This document shows, piece after piece, positions 20,241 to 28,614 of a stretch of 42,040 bases of DNA. The translations under genes were made by a program, and so were the position numbers. The stretch spans positions 1 through 42,040 of the IMG/VR virus record IMGVR_UViG_3300042556_001058; one strand, written 5' to 3'. A model generated the notes under the pieces. It was given only the letters and a program-made list of their open reading frames with translations. It was not told the DNA's origin and made no database searches. This stretch comes from a virus. The stretch's first letter is position 1; each line of letters opens with the position of its first letter.

Positions 20241-21000
20241 CTTCTTCACATTTTGTGCCATATTGAATTTCCACAATCTTTAATGGCTGAGTTTCATTAT
20301 TTTGTAATTGATGCCACACACCAGTTGGTATGTTTACTGCATTGTGTTTGTAGTATGTGTTTTTTGAATTCGAGGATGGTCTTTCTTCAATTACAGTTGC
20401 CACACCTTCTACAATGTGCCAATGTTCATTTCTATATTGATGTCGTTGCATTGTCAACGATTGACCTGGTTCAACTACCAATTCTTTAACTTTGACATTT
20501 GGTGTTTCATATAACACACGATAGAAACCCCACGATCTTTGTGTCTTAGGTGATTTCCATTCTTCAAGTAAAGTAGAAGAAGAATTTAATTTTGTTTCTC
20601 CACCAACACCAAAAGCAAACTCAATACCTTCAACGGACATTTCTGGTATGTTTTCTGCCGTTCGATCACCACCATTTGCAAATATAATATTACTATTTGG
20701 CCAAGTTTTTTTCACTGTATCAATTAATCTAATCGCACTATCATCTGAATCATCAAAGCTTACAACAAAATCAACTGATTTGAGTTCTTTGACTATTCTT
20801 GATCGGTCGTGCCAATTCATAAACGCTCGACCTTTTTTACGAATCAACCACTCGTCACTATTGATACCAACAACAAGTATATCACCTAGTGATTTGGCTT
20901 GATTTAGATAAGAGATGTGTCCTGAATGTAATGGATCAAACCCACCAGAAACAACAACAACTTTAGGTACGGTCTGGTTTTCTTTGTTGATTGTTATCAT
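20221..21000 (-). CDS. cytidylyltransferase-cupin fusion protein
   Basis: 259 residues, two domains. Residues about 10-155 are a nucleotidyltransferase of the cytidylyltransferase/RfaE-C type: VVVSGGFDPLHSGHISYLNQAK with the HxGH motif (25-28) and IIFANGGDR as the second nucleotide strand. Residues about 165-255 are a cupin like the C-terminal part of type II mannose-6-phosphate isomerases: HQYRNEHWHIVEGVATV and IPTGVWHQLQN. Both halves belong to sugar-nucleotide chemistry. Joining them in one chain is unusual. Product could supply activated sugar for the nearby glycosyltransferases. Confidence 0.75.
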   Translation of the reverse strand: MITINKENQTVPKVVVVSGGFDPLHSGHISYLNQAKSLGDILVVGINSDEWLIRKKGRAFMNWHDRSRIVKELKSVDFVVSFDDSDDSAIRLIDTVKKTWPNSNIIFANGGDRTAENIPEMSVEGIEFAFGVGGETKLNSSSTLLEEWKSPKTQRSWGFYRVLYETPNVKVKELVVEPGQSLTMQRHQYRNEHWHIVEGVATVIEERPSSNSKNTYYKHNAVNIPTGVWHQLQNNETQPLKIVEIQYGTKCEEDDIERK

Positions 21001-21121
21001 AATATTTAATTTCCAATATAGAATCTACGGGCTGTTTGATAGAAAATAAAGCCGCAGAATCAAATTTTTCAAACTCTTTTGAAAGAACATAATCTTCCAA
21101 CATATAAGTTACTTTATACAT
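20963..21121 (-). CDS. 52-residue protein following gp55, unknown
   Basis: AGGAGAG stands 7 bases before the ATG, at the end of gp55. Sequence MYKVTYMLEDYVLSKEFEKF suggests a strand then helix, with a second strand PVDSILEIKYYD and a polar tail. The last 38 bases overlap the next gene in another frame. The good binding site and position support it; no family recognised. Confidence 0.6.
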   Translation of the reverse strand: MYKVTYMLEDYVLSKEFEKFDSAALFSIKQPVDSILEIKYYDNNQQRKPDRT

Positions 21122-21125
21122 TATA

Positions 21126-21662
21126 TCACTCTCCTAAAAACTTTTCAATACCCTTTGGCTTCTTTACCGCTTTTTTATTTTCTTTGGCTTCTTCATAGTT
21201 TTCAATAAACTCGGCAATATTATCATACAATTCAAATTGCCGTGAAGTGCCATCTTCAAACTCCATCATTTCAAATTCATCCAAGATACCCATTTGTTCT
21301 GTGGCTTTATACTTTACATATAATTGTTTCTTTTCTTTACCAATTCTTCGTAGAAAAGCATAGTAGATAATCTGTGTAAAGTAAGCAAAAGGATTTTTAG
21401 ATTTACTAGGATCAAAGTTATCGAAATACATGAGGCAGTTCTCAATACCATCTGCCATCATTTCATCACGATAGGTATAGTTAATGAAGTTAGGTTTGTG
21501 TGATAGACCTTCTGCTATCTTCATAAAACACTCACCTATGTAATTTGGAATTGGCGGAGGAGGCAGTTTATTCTTCTTGGCATCTTTCTGTGCCTTCTTG
21601 TAATCAATTAGTGCCTGTAGGAAATCAGCATTGTTTATATAATGTTTTTGTTTAGTCGCCAT
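21126..21662 (-). CDS. gp55: late-transcription sigma factor gp55
   Basis: 178 residues from the ATG at 21662; a GTG three codons earlier is also possible. Highly reduced sigma70-family protein that directs host polymerase to late promoters (TATAAATA). Alignable with T4 gp55: INNADFLQALIDYK, IAEGLSHKPNFINYTYRDEM, MADGIENCLMYFDNFDPSKSKNPFAYFTQI and RRIGKEKKQLYVKYK (region 2 like). The C-terminus (KKPKGIEKFLGE) is the likely clamp-binding tail, as in T4 where it contacts gp45. Explains the late elements listed here. Confidence 0.93.
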   Translation of the reverse strand: MATKQKHYINNADFLQALIDYKKAQKDAKKNKLPPPPIPNYIGECFMKIAEGLSHKPNFINYTYRDEMMADGIENCLMYFDNFDPSKSKNPFAYFTQIIYYAFLRRIGKEKKQLYVKYKATEQMGILDEFEMMEFEDGTSRQFELYDNIAEFIENYEEAKENKKAVKKPKGIEKFLGE

Positions 21663-21737
21663 GTTTACCACATAATGTTATTGACATTCGCTTGACAAGT
21701 GTGTAAAGTCGAGTATGTCCTGGTTTGAAGAAAAGGT

Positions 21738-22118
21738 TTAATGTAATGTATCATTACCTTGGTTTATCATATTATATTCATCAACTATCTGATTAATTTC
21801 TTCGTCAGACATATCTTTTATTGAATTCTTTGCTTCTAACAAACGTTTAATTTTTTCCACAGTATTGACATAATACTCAGAGAATTCTTCGTCTGGTTCT
21901 AAAACACAGAGGACATCGTGCACGTTTAATTGAATATGATTCTTTTTGAGTAGTTGAACTGGCAGCCAATGACGCATTACCAATCCAGAATGATCACCAC
22001 GGTAATCAACTTCAAATGCCATTGGTTCTTCAATGTCATAATATTGAATGCCATTAGCAGTTACATCACCGATAATATCTTCACCATTCTTTAGTCGAAC
22101 TATTTTTATTGTGTTCAT
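21738..22118 (-). CDS. Sm-like (LSM-fold) conserved phage protein
   Basis: 126 residues. The N-terminus MNTIKIVRLKNGEDIIGDV with the following VTANGIQYYDIEEPMAFEV has the strand-turn pattern predicted as Sm-like in many aquatic T4-like phages. RHWLPVQLLKK and VLCVLEPDEEFSEYYVN follow, then a helical acidic tail. Overlaps uvsW by four bases (ATGA). It resembles the protein starting at 210 in layout, though direct identity is low. Function unknown. Confidence 0.65.
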   Translation of the reverse strand: MNTIKIVRLKNGEDIIGDVTANGIQYYDIEEPMAFEVDYRGDHSGLVMRHWLPVQLLKKNHIQLNVHDVLCVLEPDEEFSEYYVNTVEKIKRLLEAKNSIKDMSDEEINQIVDEYNMINQGNDTLH

Positions 22119-23602
22119 TTTTTTAGTCCTATCTTATAGATTTTGAATGGGAACTTCTCCTCATTATATATCTTTGTTCTTTCCACGAAATGTTTTAGTG
22201 TATAATTCATATGTTTCTTATATCTTAAATCATCGGCTACGTCATATAATGTGGCTACTTCTTTGCCTTCATTTTGCCTAAGACCTCTACCAATACTTTG
22301 TAATGTTCTAATTGAAGATTTGGTTGGCATAGCAAATATAATATTGTGTAGATTTCTAATATTAATACCAGTGCTAAATGTACCAAAAGATGCTACTACG
22401 ATTGCATCTTGTTCTATCTCCATAATTTTTCTTATTTCTTCACGGTCTGTTGTATCAGTACCGCCATAAACAAAGAAAACTTTTCTATTGCCAATCTTCT
22501 CTGTTTGTCTTATCATATCATATAATATTTTACCATGCTTGTCAACCATTTGAAACAATACAAGAGTATTTTTACCTAAGCTAACTGCAAGATTTTTAAT
22601 GAATTTGTTTCTAGTTTCGTGTGATATTAAATATTGAATTTCTTCAGGATAAGTGTAGTCTTTTACCATTAAACATTCTTCATCGGTATGTTTTAATACT
22701 AAACACTTAATTTCAAAATTTGAGAGTTGCTGTTTATCAATCAACTCTTTGGTACTGATAACTTTCTTAACGGCACCAAACAAACCTTCTAACACCAGTT
22801 TGTGTGTTTTGGTACCGTCTAATGTACCTGTTAGACCAATTCGATATTTGGCATTGACACAAGAGGTTAAAATGGTTGTTAAAGATTGTGCTTTGAATAG
22901 ATGTGCTTCATCACCAATAATATAATCAAACTGATGAAAGTATTCTTTTGGCATTTTGTATAAAGATTGCCATGTAGAAATTGTAAGAGCTTTATTCGTT
23001 TCTTTTTCTTTACCTTGATAGATACGGTGAACATTCGTCATTTCACCGTCATTATAATCACCAAAATCAGAATATAACTGTTCAACTAGAGAAGTGGTCG
23101 GAACAATAACAAGGCCTTTTAGATTTTGATATTGGTGAAGTTGACGAAAGAGTAGATAGATGATGAGAGATTTACCGGATGCCGTTGGTGAAAGTAACAA
23201 CGCTCGGCGTTTTTGCATGGCATGGATATACGCATTGAGTTGGTGTTCTCTTACTTCAATTGGTTCACCACGAGAATGTATGTCTAGTGATTCAATAAAC
23301 TTTTTGGCATGATAGACTGAATATTCATCTTCAATGTCTGGTCTTGGATCACCATATTCAAAATTGTATTCACGCTCTCTACAAAATTCTTCAATGTATG
23401 GTAACAAACCAAGATAGATTTGATTTGTTTGTAGGTTATACATGCGGATTTTCCCGTCCCACACACGATTACGATAGGCAGGAACAAACTGGTAACCTGG
23501 CACAAAAAATGTAAAGAACTCCGATAACTCTTTTGCGATATGTTTCTCACAAGTTATCTTGGCATATACTTCATCTTTTTTGGCAATAACTAATTCACTC
23601 AT
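22115..23602 (-). CDS. uvsW: UvsW helicase
   Basis: 495 residues, T4 UvsW is about 500. Superfamily 2 helicase that unwinds branched DNA and R-loops and drives the switch from origin to recombination-dependent replication. N-terminal DNA-binding domain (1-110), then Walker A SPTASGKS (138-145), DEAH (231-234), TGTLDGT as motif III, and the motif VI arginines in QSIGRGLRQNEGK. Complete and in synteny with uvsY and gp55. Starts one codon into the overlap with the upstream gene. Confidence 0.95.
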   Translation of the reverse strand: MSELVIAKKDEVYAKITCEKHIAKELSEFFTFFVPGYQFVPAYRNRVWDGKIRMYNLQTNQIYLGLLPYIEEFCREREYNFEYGDPRPDIEDEYSVYHAKKFIESLDIHSRGEPIEVREHQLNAYIHAMQKRRALLLSPTASGKSLIIYLLFRQLHQYQNLKGLVIVPTTSLVEQLYSDFGDYNDGEMTNVHRIYQGKEKETNKALTISTWQSLYKMPKEYFHQFDYIIGDEAHLFKAQSLTTILTSCVNAKYRIGLTGTLDGTKTHKLVLEGLFGAVKKVISTKELIDKQQLSNFEIKCLVLKHTDEECLMVKDYTYPEEIQYLISHETRNKFIKNLAVSLGKNTLVLFQMVDKHGKILYDMIRQTEKIGNRKVFFVYGGTDTTDREEIRKIMEIEQDAIVVASFGTFSTGINIRNLHNIIFAMPTKSSIRTLQSIGRGLRQNEGKEVATLYDVADDLRYKKHMNYTLKHFVERTKIYNEEKFPFKIYKIGLKK

Positions 23603-24237
23603 TCTTTTTCATCAAACTGGTAGAACCATGAATCTGGAGTGCCAACACTCCACTTCGATACATTCTCTACTGAATAAACCTCTGTTGGTATTTTAAAATC
23701 TGGAGTCTTTACTACTGGTGGCACCAGTGATACATCATACCACAGGCACCGATTATTTGGTTGACAGGCAAATTGGCCATTGTCTAGTTGTATAAAGTTA
23801 TATGATTTGTGTTCTTGCACACCTTCTGAAAAACTGGTGTCAATACGATTGAAATCCGGTGCCGCAAAATCGATTGTAAAAAGGTATTTGCCAAAGTGAA
23901 ACTGTTTGTCTTTACCAAAATATTTTACTTTGAGACCACGCAGATTCGATTTCTCAATCACTGCCATGTCATATGATAAACAATCCCATATTTGTAAATT
24001 GTCAAGAGGCAGATATTCTTCTACTGGCTTCCAAACATAGGCCGAGATTGGTAACTTATCGAACAATGCACCATAGTCGGTTAACATACACTCAATACGA
24101 AATGCCTGACCTTTGATGGCTTTGGCAGTCATCCATACACAAGGTTCTAATTCACCATGACCTTTTTCGTTGTTGTATAGAAACTCTTTACGAACAAAAC
24201 ATTTGACTGGTGGTATGTTTGCAACTAAAAATGCCAT
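23599..24237 (-). CDS. conserved protein between uvsY and uvsW, unknown
   Basis: 212 residues. Predominantly beta pattern: FLVANIPPVKCFVRKEFLYN, ECMLTDYGALFDKLPISAYVW, YLPLDNLQIWDCLSYDMAV. Contains the run YNFIQLDNGQFACQPNNRCLWYD. I recall it as a conserved hypothetical of aquatic T4-like phages at this same place, and do not know a function. It is joined to uvsY by a TAATG overlap and to uvsW by four bases, so a recombination or structural role is possible. Confidence 0.65.
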   Translation of the reverse strand: MAFLVANIPPVKCFVRKEFLYNNEKGHGELEPCVWMTAKAIKGQAFRIECMLTDYGALFDKLPISAYVWKPVEEYLPLDNLQIWDCLSYDMAVIEKSNLRGLKVKYFGKDKQFHFGKYLFTIDFAAPDFNRIDTSFSEGVQEHKSYNFIQLDNGQFACQPNNRCLWYDVSLVPPVVKTPDFKIPTEVYSVENVSKWSVGTPDSWFYQFDEKE

Positions 24238-24671
24238 TATTGTCCGCCTATAAATTTTTCCCAGCTGATAAAATCACGCAATTGCCAGGTTCGTTGTTTT
24301 AATTCATTCATGACCGATTCTAGAACCGATACACATTCTTCATGGTATACTTTCTTTTCTAGTAGTTTTATTAAATCGGTGTCTGCTTCGAGATAGGTAC
24401 TGATATCTGATTTGAGAGTGAACTGGAATGGTTCCCAACCGTATTCCTGAAGTTCCTCTTGTGACATCTTGCCTGTATAATATTCCCATTTGACCTTTCT
24501 CATACGGAGATAGTCAAAGTGAGCCTTCTTTGAGGCAATCTTGTGTTTGGTTAGTATTGAGAGATACTTGTTGTGTAGAATTGGTATACGGAGAAGTTCT
24601 TTACCTGGTTCGGTTTGGTCCATCTCAACGTCTTTTTCCCAATGTTTCAATATTTGTTCTAAGTTTTCCAT
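24237..24671 (-). CDS. uvsY: recombination mediator UvsY
   Basis: 144 residues, T4 UvsY is 137. Loads the UvsX recombinase on gp32-coated single-stranded DNA. T4-like features: LHNKYLSILTKHKIASKKAHFDYLRMRKVKWEYYTGKMS and the hydrophobic helix YHEECVSVLESVMNELKQRT, followed by RDFISWEKFIGG. A promoter lies at 24703-24732. uvsX itself is not in the window. Confidence 0.88.
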   Translation of the reverse strand: MENLEQILKHWEKDVEMDQTEPGKELLRIPILHNKYLSILTKHKIASKKAHFDYLRMRKVKWEYYTGKMSQEELQEYGWEPFQFTLKSDISTYLEADTDLIKLLEKKVYHEECVSVLESVMNELKQRTWQLRDFISWEKFIGGQ

Positions 24672-24702
24672 AATGTTTTCAATAGTTTAACACCAATTTC
24701 AC

Positions 24703-24732
24703 ATACTAACACAACTAATGTTAACTTGTCAA
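24703..24732 (-). promoter_or_regulatory. sigma70-type promoter for uvsY
   Basis: TTGACA at 24732-24727, 18-base spacer, TAGTAT at 24708-24703, in the gap before uvsY. It begins right at the end of the tail-tube-like gene and would start early transcription of uvsY, uvsW and downstream genes separately from the late structural genes. Confidence 0.5.
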
Positions 24733-24733
24733 G

Positions 24734-25267
24734 CTATTCCAATGGTAAAAAATTAAAATAATCAAAGACAAAAGTGGCATCACATGAGATTACATCCTCT
24801 GCCGTTTGTCTGGTATCAAACTGTATGTCAGATAATGAGATGGGAAACACATTAATAAACTGGACTTTTACTACAGGATTGTTCAAAGCAGACAATACCG
24901 TTAGTATGGCATCAGAATAATAACTTGGTTTTTTGCTGCCAAACTTGGTTTGCTGTTGTGATAACCTATTCCTCTCAGAAAAACTCTCTGGAGATGCGAT
25001 GGAGCGGAACCAACCATGGATTTCTTTCCATGACAACATCGCTCCGTCAACAGGAAAGTTGATGTTTAATTGGTTATACATCATTTTGTTTCCAGGTGCA
25101 AAGACATCCACAATAGGAAAGGTCATTTGTGCCTGTCCTATACTCATTCCTGGTATGTTTACTGATTGGCAAAAATACTGGCAGTTTGGTATTCGATCAA
25201 AAGTTAAAAGAAACTTTGACGGTTGTAGATAACCAGTATTTTCTGGTGTTCTTGTGATAGCACTCAT
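24734..25267 (-). CDS. tail-tube-fold structural protein (gp19/gp54 style; gene 3 position)
   Basis: 177 residues. Begins MSAITRTPENTGYLQPSKFL with FLLTFDRIPNCQYFCQSVNIPGMSIG, then NQLNINFPVDGAMLSWKEIHGWFRSI and ends VISCDATFVFDYFNFLP, the beta pattern of T4 tail-tube-type proteins (compare WTLQIINDEDF and YAVTFAYQWW of the gp19 here). In aquatic T4-like phages gene 3 (tail completion) is usually placed between gp23 and uvsY, so synteny suggests that role, whereas the fold suggests a tube or baseplate-tube protein. It is flanked by the gp23 terminator and the uvsY promoter. Confidence 0.6.
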   Translation of the reverse strand: MSAITRTPENTGYLQPSKFLLTFDRIPNCQYFCQSVNIPGMSIGQAQMTFPIVDVFAPGNKMMYNQLNINFPVDGAMLSWKEIHGWFRSIASPESFSERNRLSQQQTKFGSKKPSYYSDAILTVLSALNNPVVKVQFINVFPISLSDIQFDTRQTAEDVISCDATFVFDYFNFLPLE

Positions 25268-25296
25268 CTATTAAAATATCCTTTTAGACACATCAA

Positions 25297-25304
25297 TATT
25301 TAGG
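25297..25304 (-). promoter_or_regulatory. candidate variant late promoter (CCTAAATA)
   Basis: CCTAAATATTGA 30 bases before the tail-tube-like ATG, just after the gp23 terminator. A structural gene cut off by a terminator needs its own promoter, which supports it, but two consensus bases are missing. Confidence 0.35.
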
Positions 25305-25308
25305 TCAT

Positions 25309-25339
25309 AAAAAAAGAGACCTCCGTGTAGGAGGTCTCT
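25309..25339 (-). terminator. strong intrinsic terminator after gp23
   Basis: Ten-base stem AGAGACCTCC/GGAGGTCTCT with a five-base loop, followed by seven T on the minus strand. A second, weaker hairpin (GTCAC/GTGAC, 25346-25363) precedes it. A strong stop is expected after the most highly expressed gene. Confidence 0.92.
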
Positions 25340-25388
25340 ATAAATGTCACTCTTGTAGGTGACTTTTTAAAGTGCCTTGCGGCTACTA

Positions 25389-26714
25389 TTACATCAAGTT
25401 CTTGACACCGAACAAACGATAGTAAACGTTTGAACGCTCTGTCAATGCACCATTGCCTACCAAAGAACCTTTGGCGAATGGGTTGGCTACCATGCCGTAA
25501 CGGGTTTTGAAACCAATCTTTGGTTGGAATGTGAACTGGTCTACAGCACGAACCATCTGTAATGGAACGTATGGGCAATAGAACAATCCAGCATCGTATG
25601 GGCTAGAACCTTTGTAACCGATGGTTACGAGTTCTTGGTTGCTTGTGTATCCACCGAAGTATGGGTCGATGTAGACCTTGATACGACCATGGAGTAAACC
25701 AGCAAATGTATTGCCTGTGTCATCTACTTGCAAATCAGCAGACAAAGCAGGAGTATATTGCAATACACCAGCCATTGCCATAGCAGAAGCAACGTCAGAA
25801 GAAACGATCAATACGTTACCTTTTCCACGACGTGTTTGCTTAGCGATTACGTTAGCATCACGCTCGATTTGGAAAATCAGACCTTTGAAACGCTCAACAG
25901 ACCAACGACCGTTGGAATCTGTATCGAGGTCAAAATAACCAGCAGTTGTTGTACCATACTGAGCACCGGCAACGGCAGTCGTATAGATGGTACGGATAAC
26001 TTCACGGTTGATTTCGGCGAGGATTTCTGTAGACAGAATGTTTGACAATTCTGTTTCAGCATCAAGACCATGAATTGCCTTCAAGTCTTGTGCGAGTTCT
26101 AAAGAATACTCAGCTTTCAAAGCACGGCTTTGAGCAGTTACAGTTACCTTCTCGATAGAGAATGCCATCTGTTGGAAAGCATTACCACTATCAGAACCCA
26201 AAATTTCAGCGTTAGCTGTTGGCATTGCGATACCAGAGGTAGTTGTCAATGCTGTTGGATTTTGGAATGTGTTAGCTGTATCTTGTGCTGTTGTACCTTG
26301 GAAACCGTATGGGTTTTGTGCCGATACAGAACCAGAGAACTGTGTATTTGGCTCATTGAAGAAAGCCTCAGTTCCGTCTTGTGTGCTATAACGAGCACGC
26401 ATTGCAAAGATCAAGCCTGTTGGGCCTGTCATTGGCTGAACACCAGCAACGTCATAAGCGATTAGGTTTGGAAGAGCACGGCGAACCAAGCTGATCAAGA
26501 TTGGATCAAAGTTCTGAATGGCGTTACCAGTAGCATTCTCTGGACCAGTTACAGAAACTTCGTTCAAGGCCATACGGTCTTGTGCCATAGCTTGATGTTG
26601 ATTTTCCAAAACAAGAGCTGTAACAGCCTTCTTGTATGGGTCTTTAATGGCTTCGAGTTCTGGATGCTCCAAAACTGGTGTCCATTTCTTTTGTAGTTCT
26701 TCAGTCATATACAT
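25389..26714 (-). CDS. gp23: major capsid protein gp23
   Basis: 441 residues; T4 gp23 is 521. HK97-fold hexamer protein of the T4 head. Matches: LVRRALPNLIAYDVAGVQPMTGPTGLIFAMRA, GTEAFFNEP and EYSLELAQDLKAIHGLDAE. A gp21 cleavage site of the L-x-E type is present at ALNE (49-52), the counterpart of T4's ALTE, so about 52 N-terminal residues would be removed. AAAGGA lies upstream. Reads from the late promoter before gp22 and ends at the strong terminator. Confidence 0.95.
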   Translation of the reverse strand: MYMTEELQKKWTPVLEHPELEAIKDPYKKAVTALVLENQHQAMAQDRMALNEVSVTGPENATGNAIQNFDPILISLVRRALPNLIAYDVAGVQPMTGPTGLIFAMRARYSTQDGTEAFFNEPNTQFSGSVSAQNPYGFQGTTAQDTANTFQNPTALTTTSGIAMPTANAEILGSDSGNAFQQMAFSIEKVTVTAQSRALKAEYSLELAQDLKAIHGLDAETELSNILSTEILAEINREVIRTIYTTAVAGAQYGTTTAGYFDLDTDSNGRWSVERFKGLIFQIERDANVIAKQTRRGKGNVLIVSSDVASAMAMAGVLQYTPALSADLQVDDTGNTFAGLLHGRIKVYIDPYFGGYTSNQELVTIGYKGSSPYDAGLFYCPYVPLQMVRAVDQFTFQPKIGFKTRYGMVANPFAKGSLVGNGALTERSNVYYRLFGVKNLM

Positions 26715-26744
26715 TTTTTGTTTTCCTTTGTTGTATATTATTGG

Positions 26745-27932
26745 TTATTTAACCAAAGTTTGTGAAATTGTTTTTGCATATTGTTCCATTAAAGGATCGA
26801 AAGATTTTGTTTCTTTCTTATCTTCTTCAATTTGAACTTCATCATCTAGAGCGGAATTGTCTGCCACTTTAACTTCAGCTTTGAAATATGATTCTTTCAA
26901 TGTTGATAGTTTTCCAGCAAATTCTTCCTCAGTAGTAAATTCCACACCCTCTGCGAGTGATTTTAATTTTTCTACTTGGGTTTGCGTCAGGCCTTCACAC
27001 GCTGTGTAGATAGCCTCAATTTTTTTCTGTTCGTTTAATTCTTTCTTGAGCTCAATACCTTTATTGATTTGCTCATTTAAAGAAGCTTCGAGTTCTTCAA
27101 CACGTGTTGTGAGTTCGCCTACAACATCAACCTTCTCTTGTGGAATGTCAATGTAATGTTCAACAAATAGATTACGTAGACCGTCAATAAAATCTTCTAC
27201 GATTTCGGCACGGAGACCTTTTTCGATAGCGATTTCATTTTCTTTCATCCATTCTTCAACAACGTAGTTAAGATAATCGTCAACCTTGGTTGCCAAATCT
27301 TCTTTAACTTCTTCGATAGCACTTTCGAATTGCTCTAACAACTCGGCTTCAGCTTCAGCAATAACTTCTTCTGCACGAGCAATAACGGCAGCTTCAAAAA
27401 TTGTGGTAGCTTTAGCAACGAATTCTTCAGAAAGATTCTCACCAGAAAGAAGAGCATTCATATCTTCTTTCATTTTTTCTTTGTTCATCATCTTCTTGAT
27501 CATGGCCTTATCTTCTTTCTCATCTTCGTGACCTTCTTTTTCAGCTTCAGCAATAACTTCTTCTTCAGCTTCAGTTTCTTCACCGTAAGATTGGAATGTG
27601 GCACCAGGATTCTTAGCAAACTTCTGTGAAGCAGCCTTGCCTTCTGGTTGCTCGGTAGAACCTTGCTCTTGGGGTTGCTTGGCCAGTTTCTTCATTGGCT
27701 CAGAACCTACAGGAGGTGTTGCACCAGGAGGAGTTGCTGTTGGAGCGCCTTTGGAAGCATCTGGAGCAGCATCTGTTGTCTTGGTGACTTCTGTACCAAT
27801 GTCGCCAACTTCTTTTGTACCGTAAGCAACATCACCAGTTAATTTTTGTGGTTTATCTTGGCCAGACTTTTTGCTTGCTACAGATGCAGCAAGAATTTCT
27901 TTAGCGGCTTCAGACAGATTAAATTTTGCCAT
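26745..27932 (-). CDS. gp22: prohead core scaffolding protein gp22
   Basis: 395 residues, longer than T4 gp22 (269). Internal scaffold around which the prohead forms, later degraded by gp21. Charged, Glu/Lys/Ala-rich with long helices (EEVIAEAEAELLEQFESAIE, VEELEASLNEQINKG). The N-terminal 130 residues are Pro/Thr/Gly rich and disordered. AAGGAG before the ATG; late promoter at 27961-27968. Ends 30 bases before gp23. Confidence 0.85.
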   Translation of the reverse strand: MAKFNLSEAAKEILAASVASKKSGQDKPQKLTGDVAYGTKEVGDIGTEVTKTTDAAPDASKGAPTATPPGATPPVGSEPMKKLAKQPQEQGSTEQPEGKAASQKFAKNPGATFQSYGEETEAEEEVIAEAEKEGHEDEKEDKAMIKKMMNKEKMKEDMNALLSGENLSEEFVAKATTIFEAAVIARAEEVIAEAEAELLEQFESAIEEVKEDLATKVDDYLNYVVEEWMKENEIAIEKGLRAEIVEDFIDGLRNLFVEHYIDIPQEKVDVVGELTTRVEELEASLNEQINKGIELKKELNEQKKIEAIYTACEGLTQTQVEKLKSLAEGVEFTTEEEFAGKLSTLKESYFKAEVKVADNSALDDEVQIEEDKKETKSFDPLMEQYAKTISQTLVK

Positions 27933-27960
27933 TTTGAAAATCTCCTTGATTTATATTGGA

Positions 27961-27968
27961 TATTTATA
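27961..27968 (-). promoter_or_regulatory. T4-type late promoter element for gp22-gp23
   Basis: Exact TATAAATA on the minus strand, next to the gp21 stop, 28 bases before the gp22 ATG. The start site would fall near 27955, giving a short leader with AAGGAG. Confidence 0.8.
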
Positions 27969-27969
27969 T

Positions 27970-28614
27970 TTAAAGTTTTTTCATGAAGTTCTCAAAAATG
28001 CGTAGACTTACTTCTTCGATTTCTCTGCTTGATGCCTTCTTAATTTCATTGACGGCTTGAGAGTATTCTACTTCAGTCCAAACACCATTGACCAACATCC
28101 ATTCTTTACCTTCCATGATACCTTGAACAAATGCTCCAGGCGCAGAAGGGTCTGCTACTATATCTGCCGCTGTGGCTAGATAAAAATCGGGCTGAACGAC
28201 ATTAACTCCATTGACATTCTTTAGTGAGCCCATGCCTCGGGAAGATACACCTAGTTGAGCACCGCCTTCAATAAGACTTCTGGCGATGTTGCCCATAGGA
28301 GTATCTAAAATCTTTGCTTTACCGATCCATTGTGTACCATCTTCTTTTAGTGAAGTAATCATGTGGGATACACGATCTAAGTTAATAGATGGTGACTCTG
28401 GATGACCTAATTCTCCAAAAGCACGATGCTTGTTAATGTATTCTTCCGTATAACGAGCAACTTCTTTTTTCATGGTATTGTATTCATATAGACGACCATT
28501 GCGGTTCTTTTTCTCGGCCACAAGAAAAGGTCCTTCTATATGTAAGGATTTTTTACCGTCAGCATCTTCTACAAGATAACTAACGGTTTCGGTTATTTCT
28601 TTGATTAATTTCAT
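27970..28614 (-). CDS. gp21: prohead core protease gp21
   Basis: 214 residues, T4 gp21 is 212. Serine protease (S77 type) that matures the head by cutting gp23 and degrading the core. Candidate catalytic His in FGELGHPES (H71) and Ser in LGVSSRGMGS (124/125); the middle segment HMITSLKEDGTQWIGKAKIL also fits. Located between gp68-like and gp22, the T4 order. Overlaps the upstream gene by four bases. Confidence 0.93.
   Translation of the reverse strand: MKLIKEITETVSYLVEDADGKKSLHIEGPFLVAEKKNRNGRLYEYNTMKKEVARYTEEYINKHRAFGELGHPESPSINLDRVSHMITSLKEDGTQWIGKAKILDTPMGNIARSLIEGGAQLGVSSRGMGSLKNVNGVNVVQPDFYLATAADIVADPSAPGAFVQGIMEGKEWMLVNGVWTEVEYSQAVNEIKKASSREIEEVSLRIFENFMKKL

Noticed and set aside
21681-21697. 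Two TTGACA boxes on the plus strand before gp55
   Set aside because: No -10 at proper distance and there is no rightward gene there.
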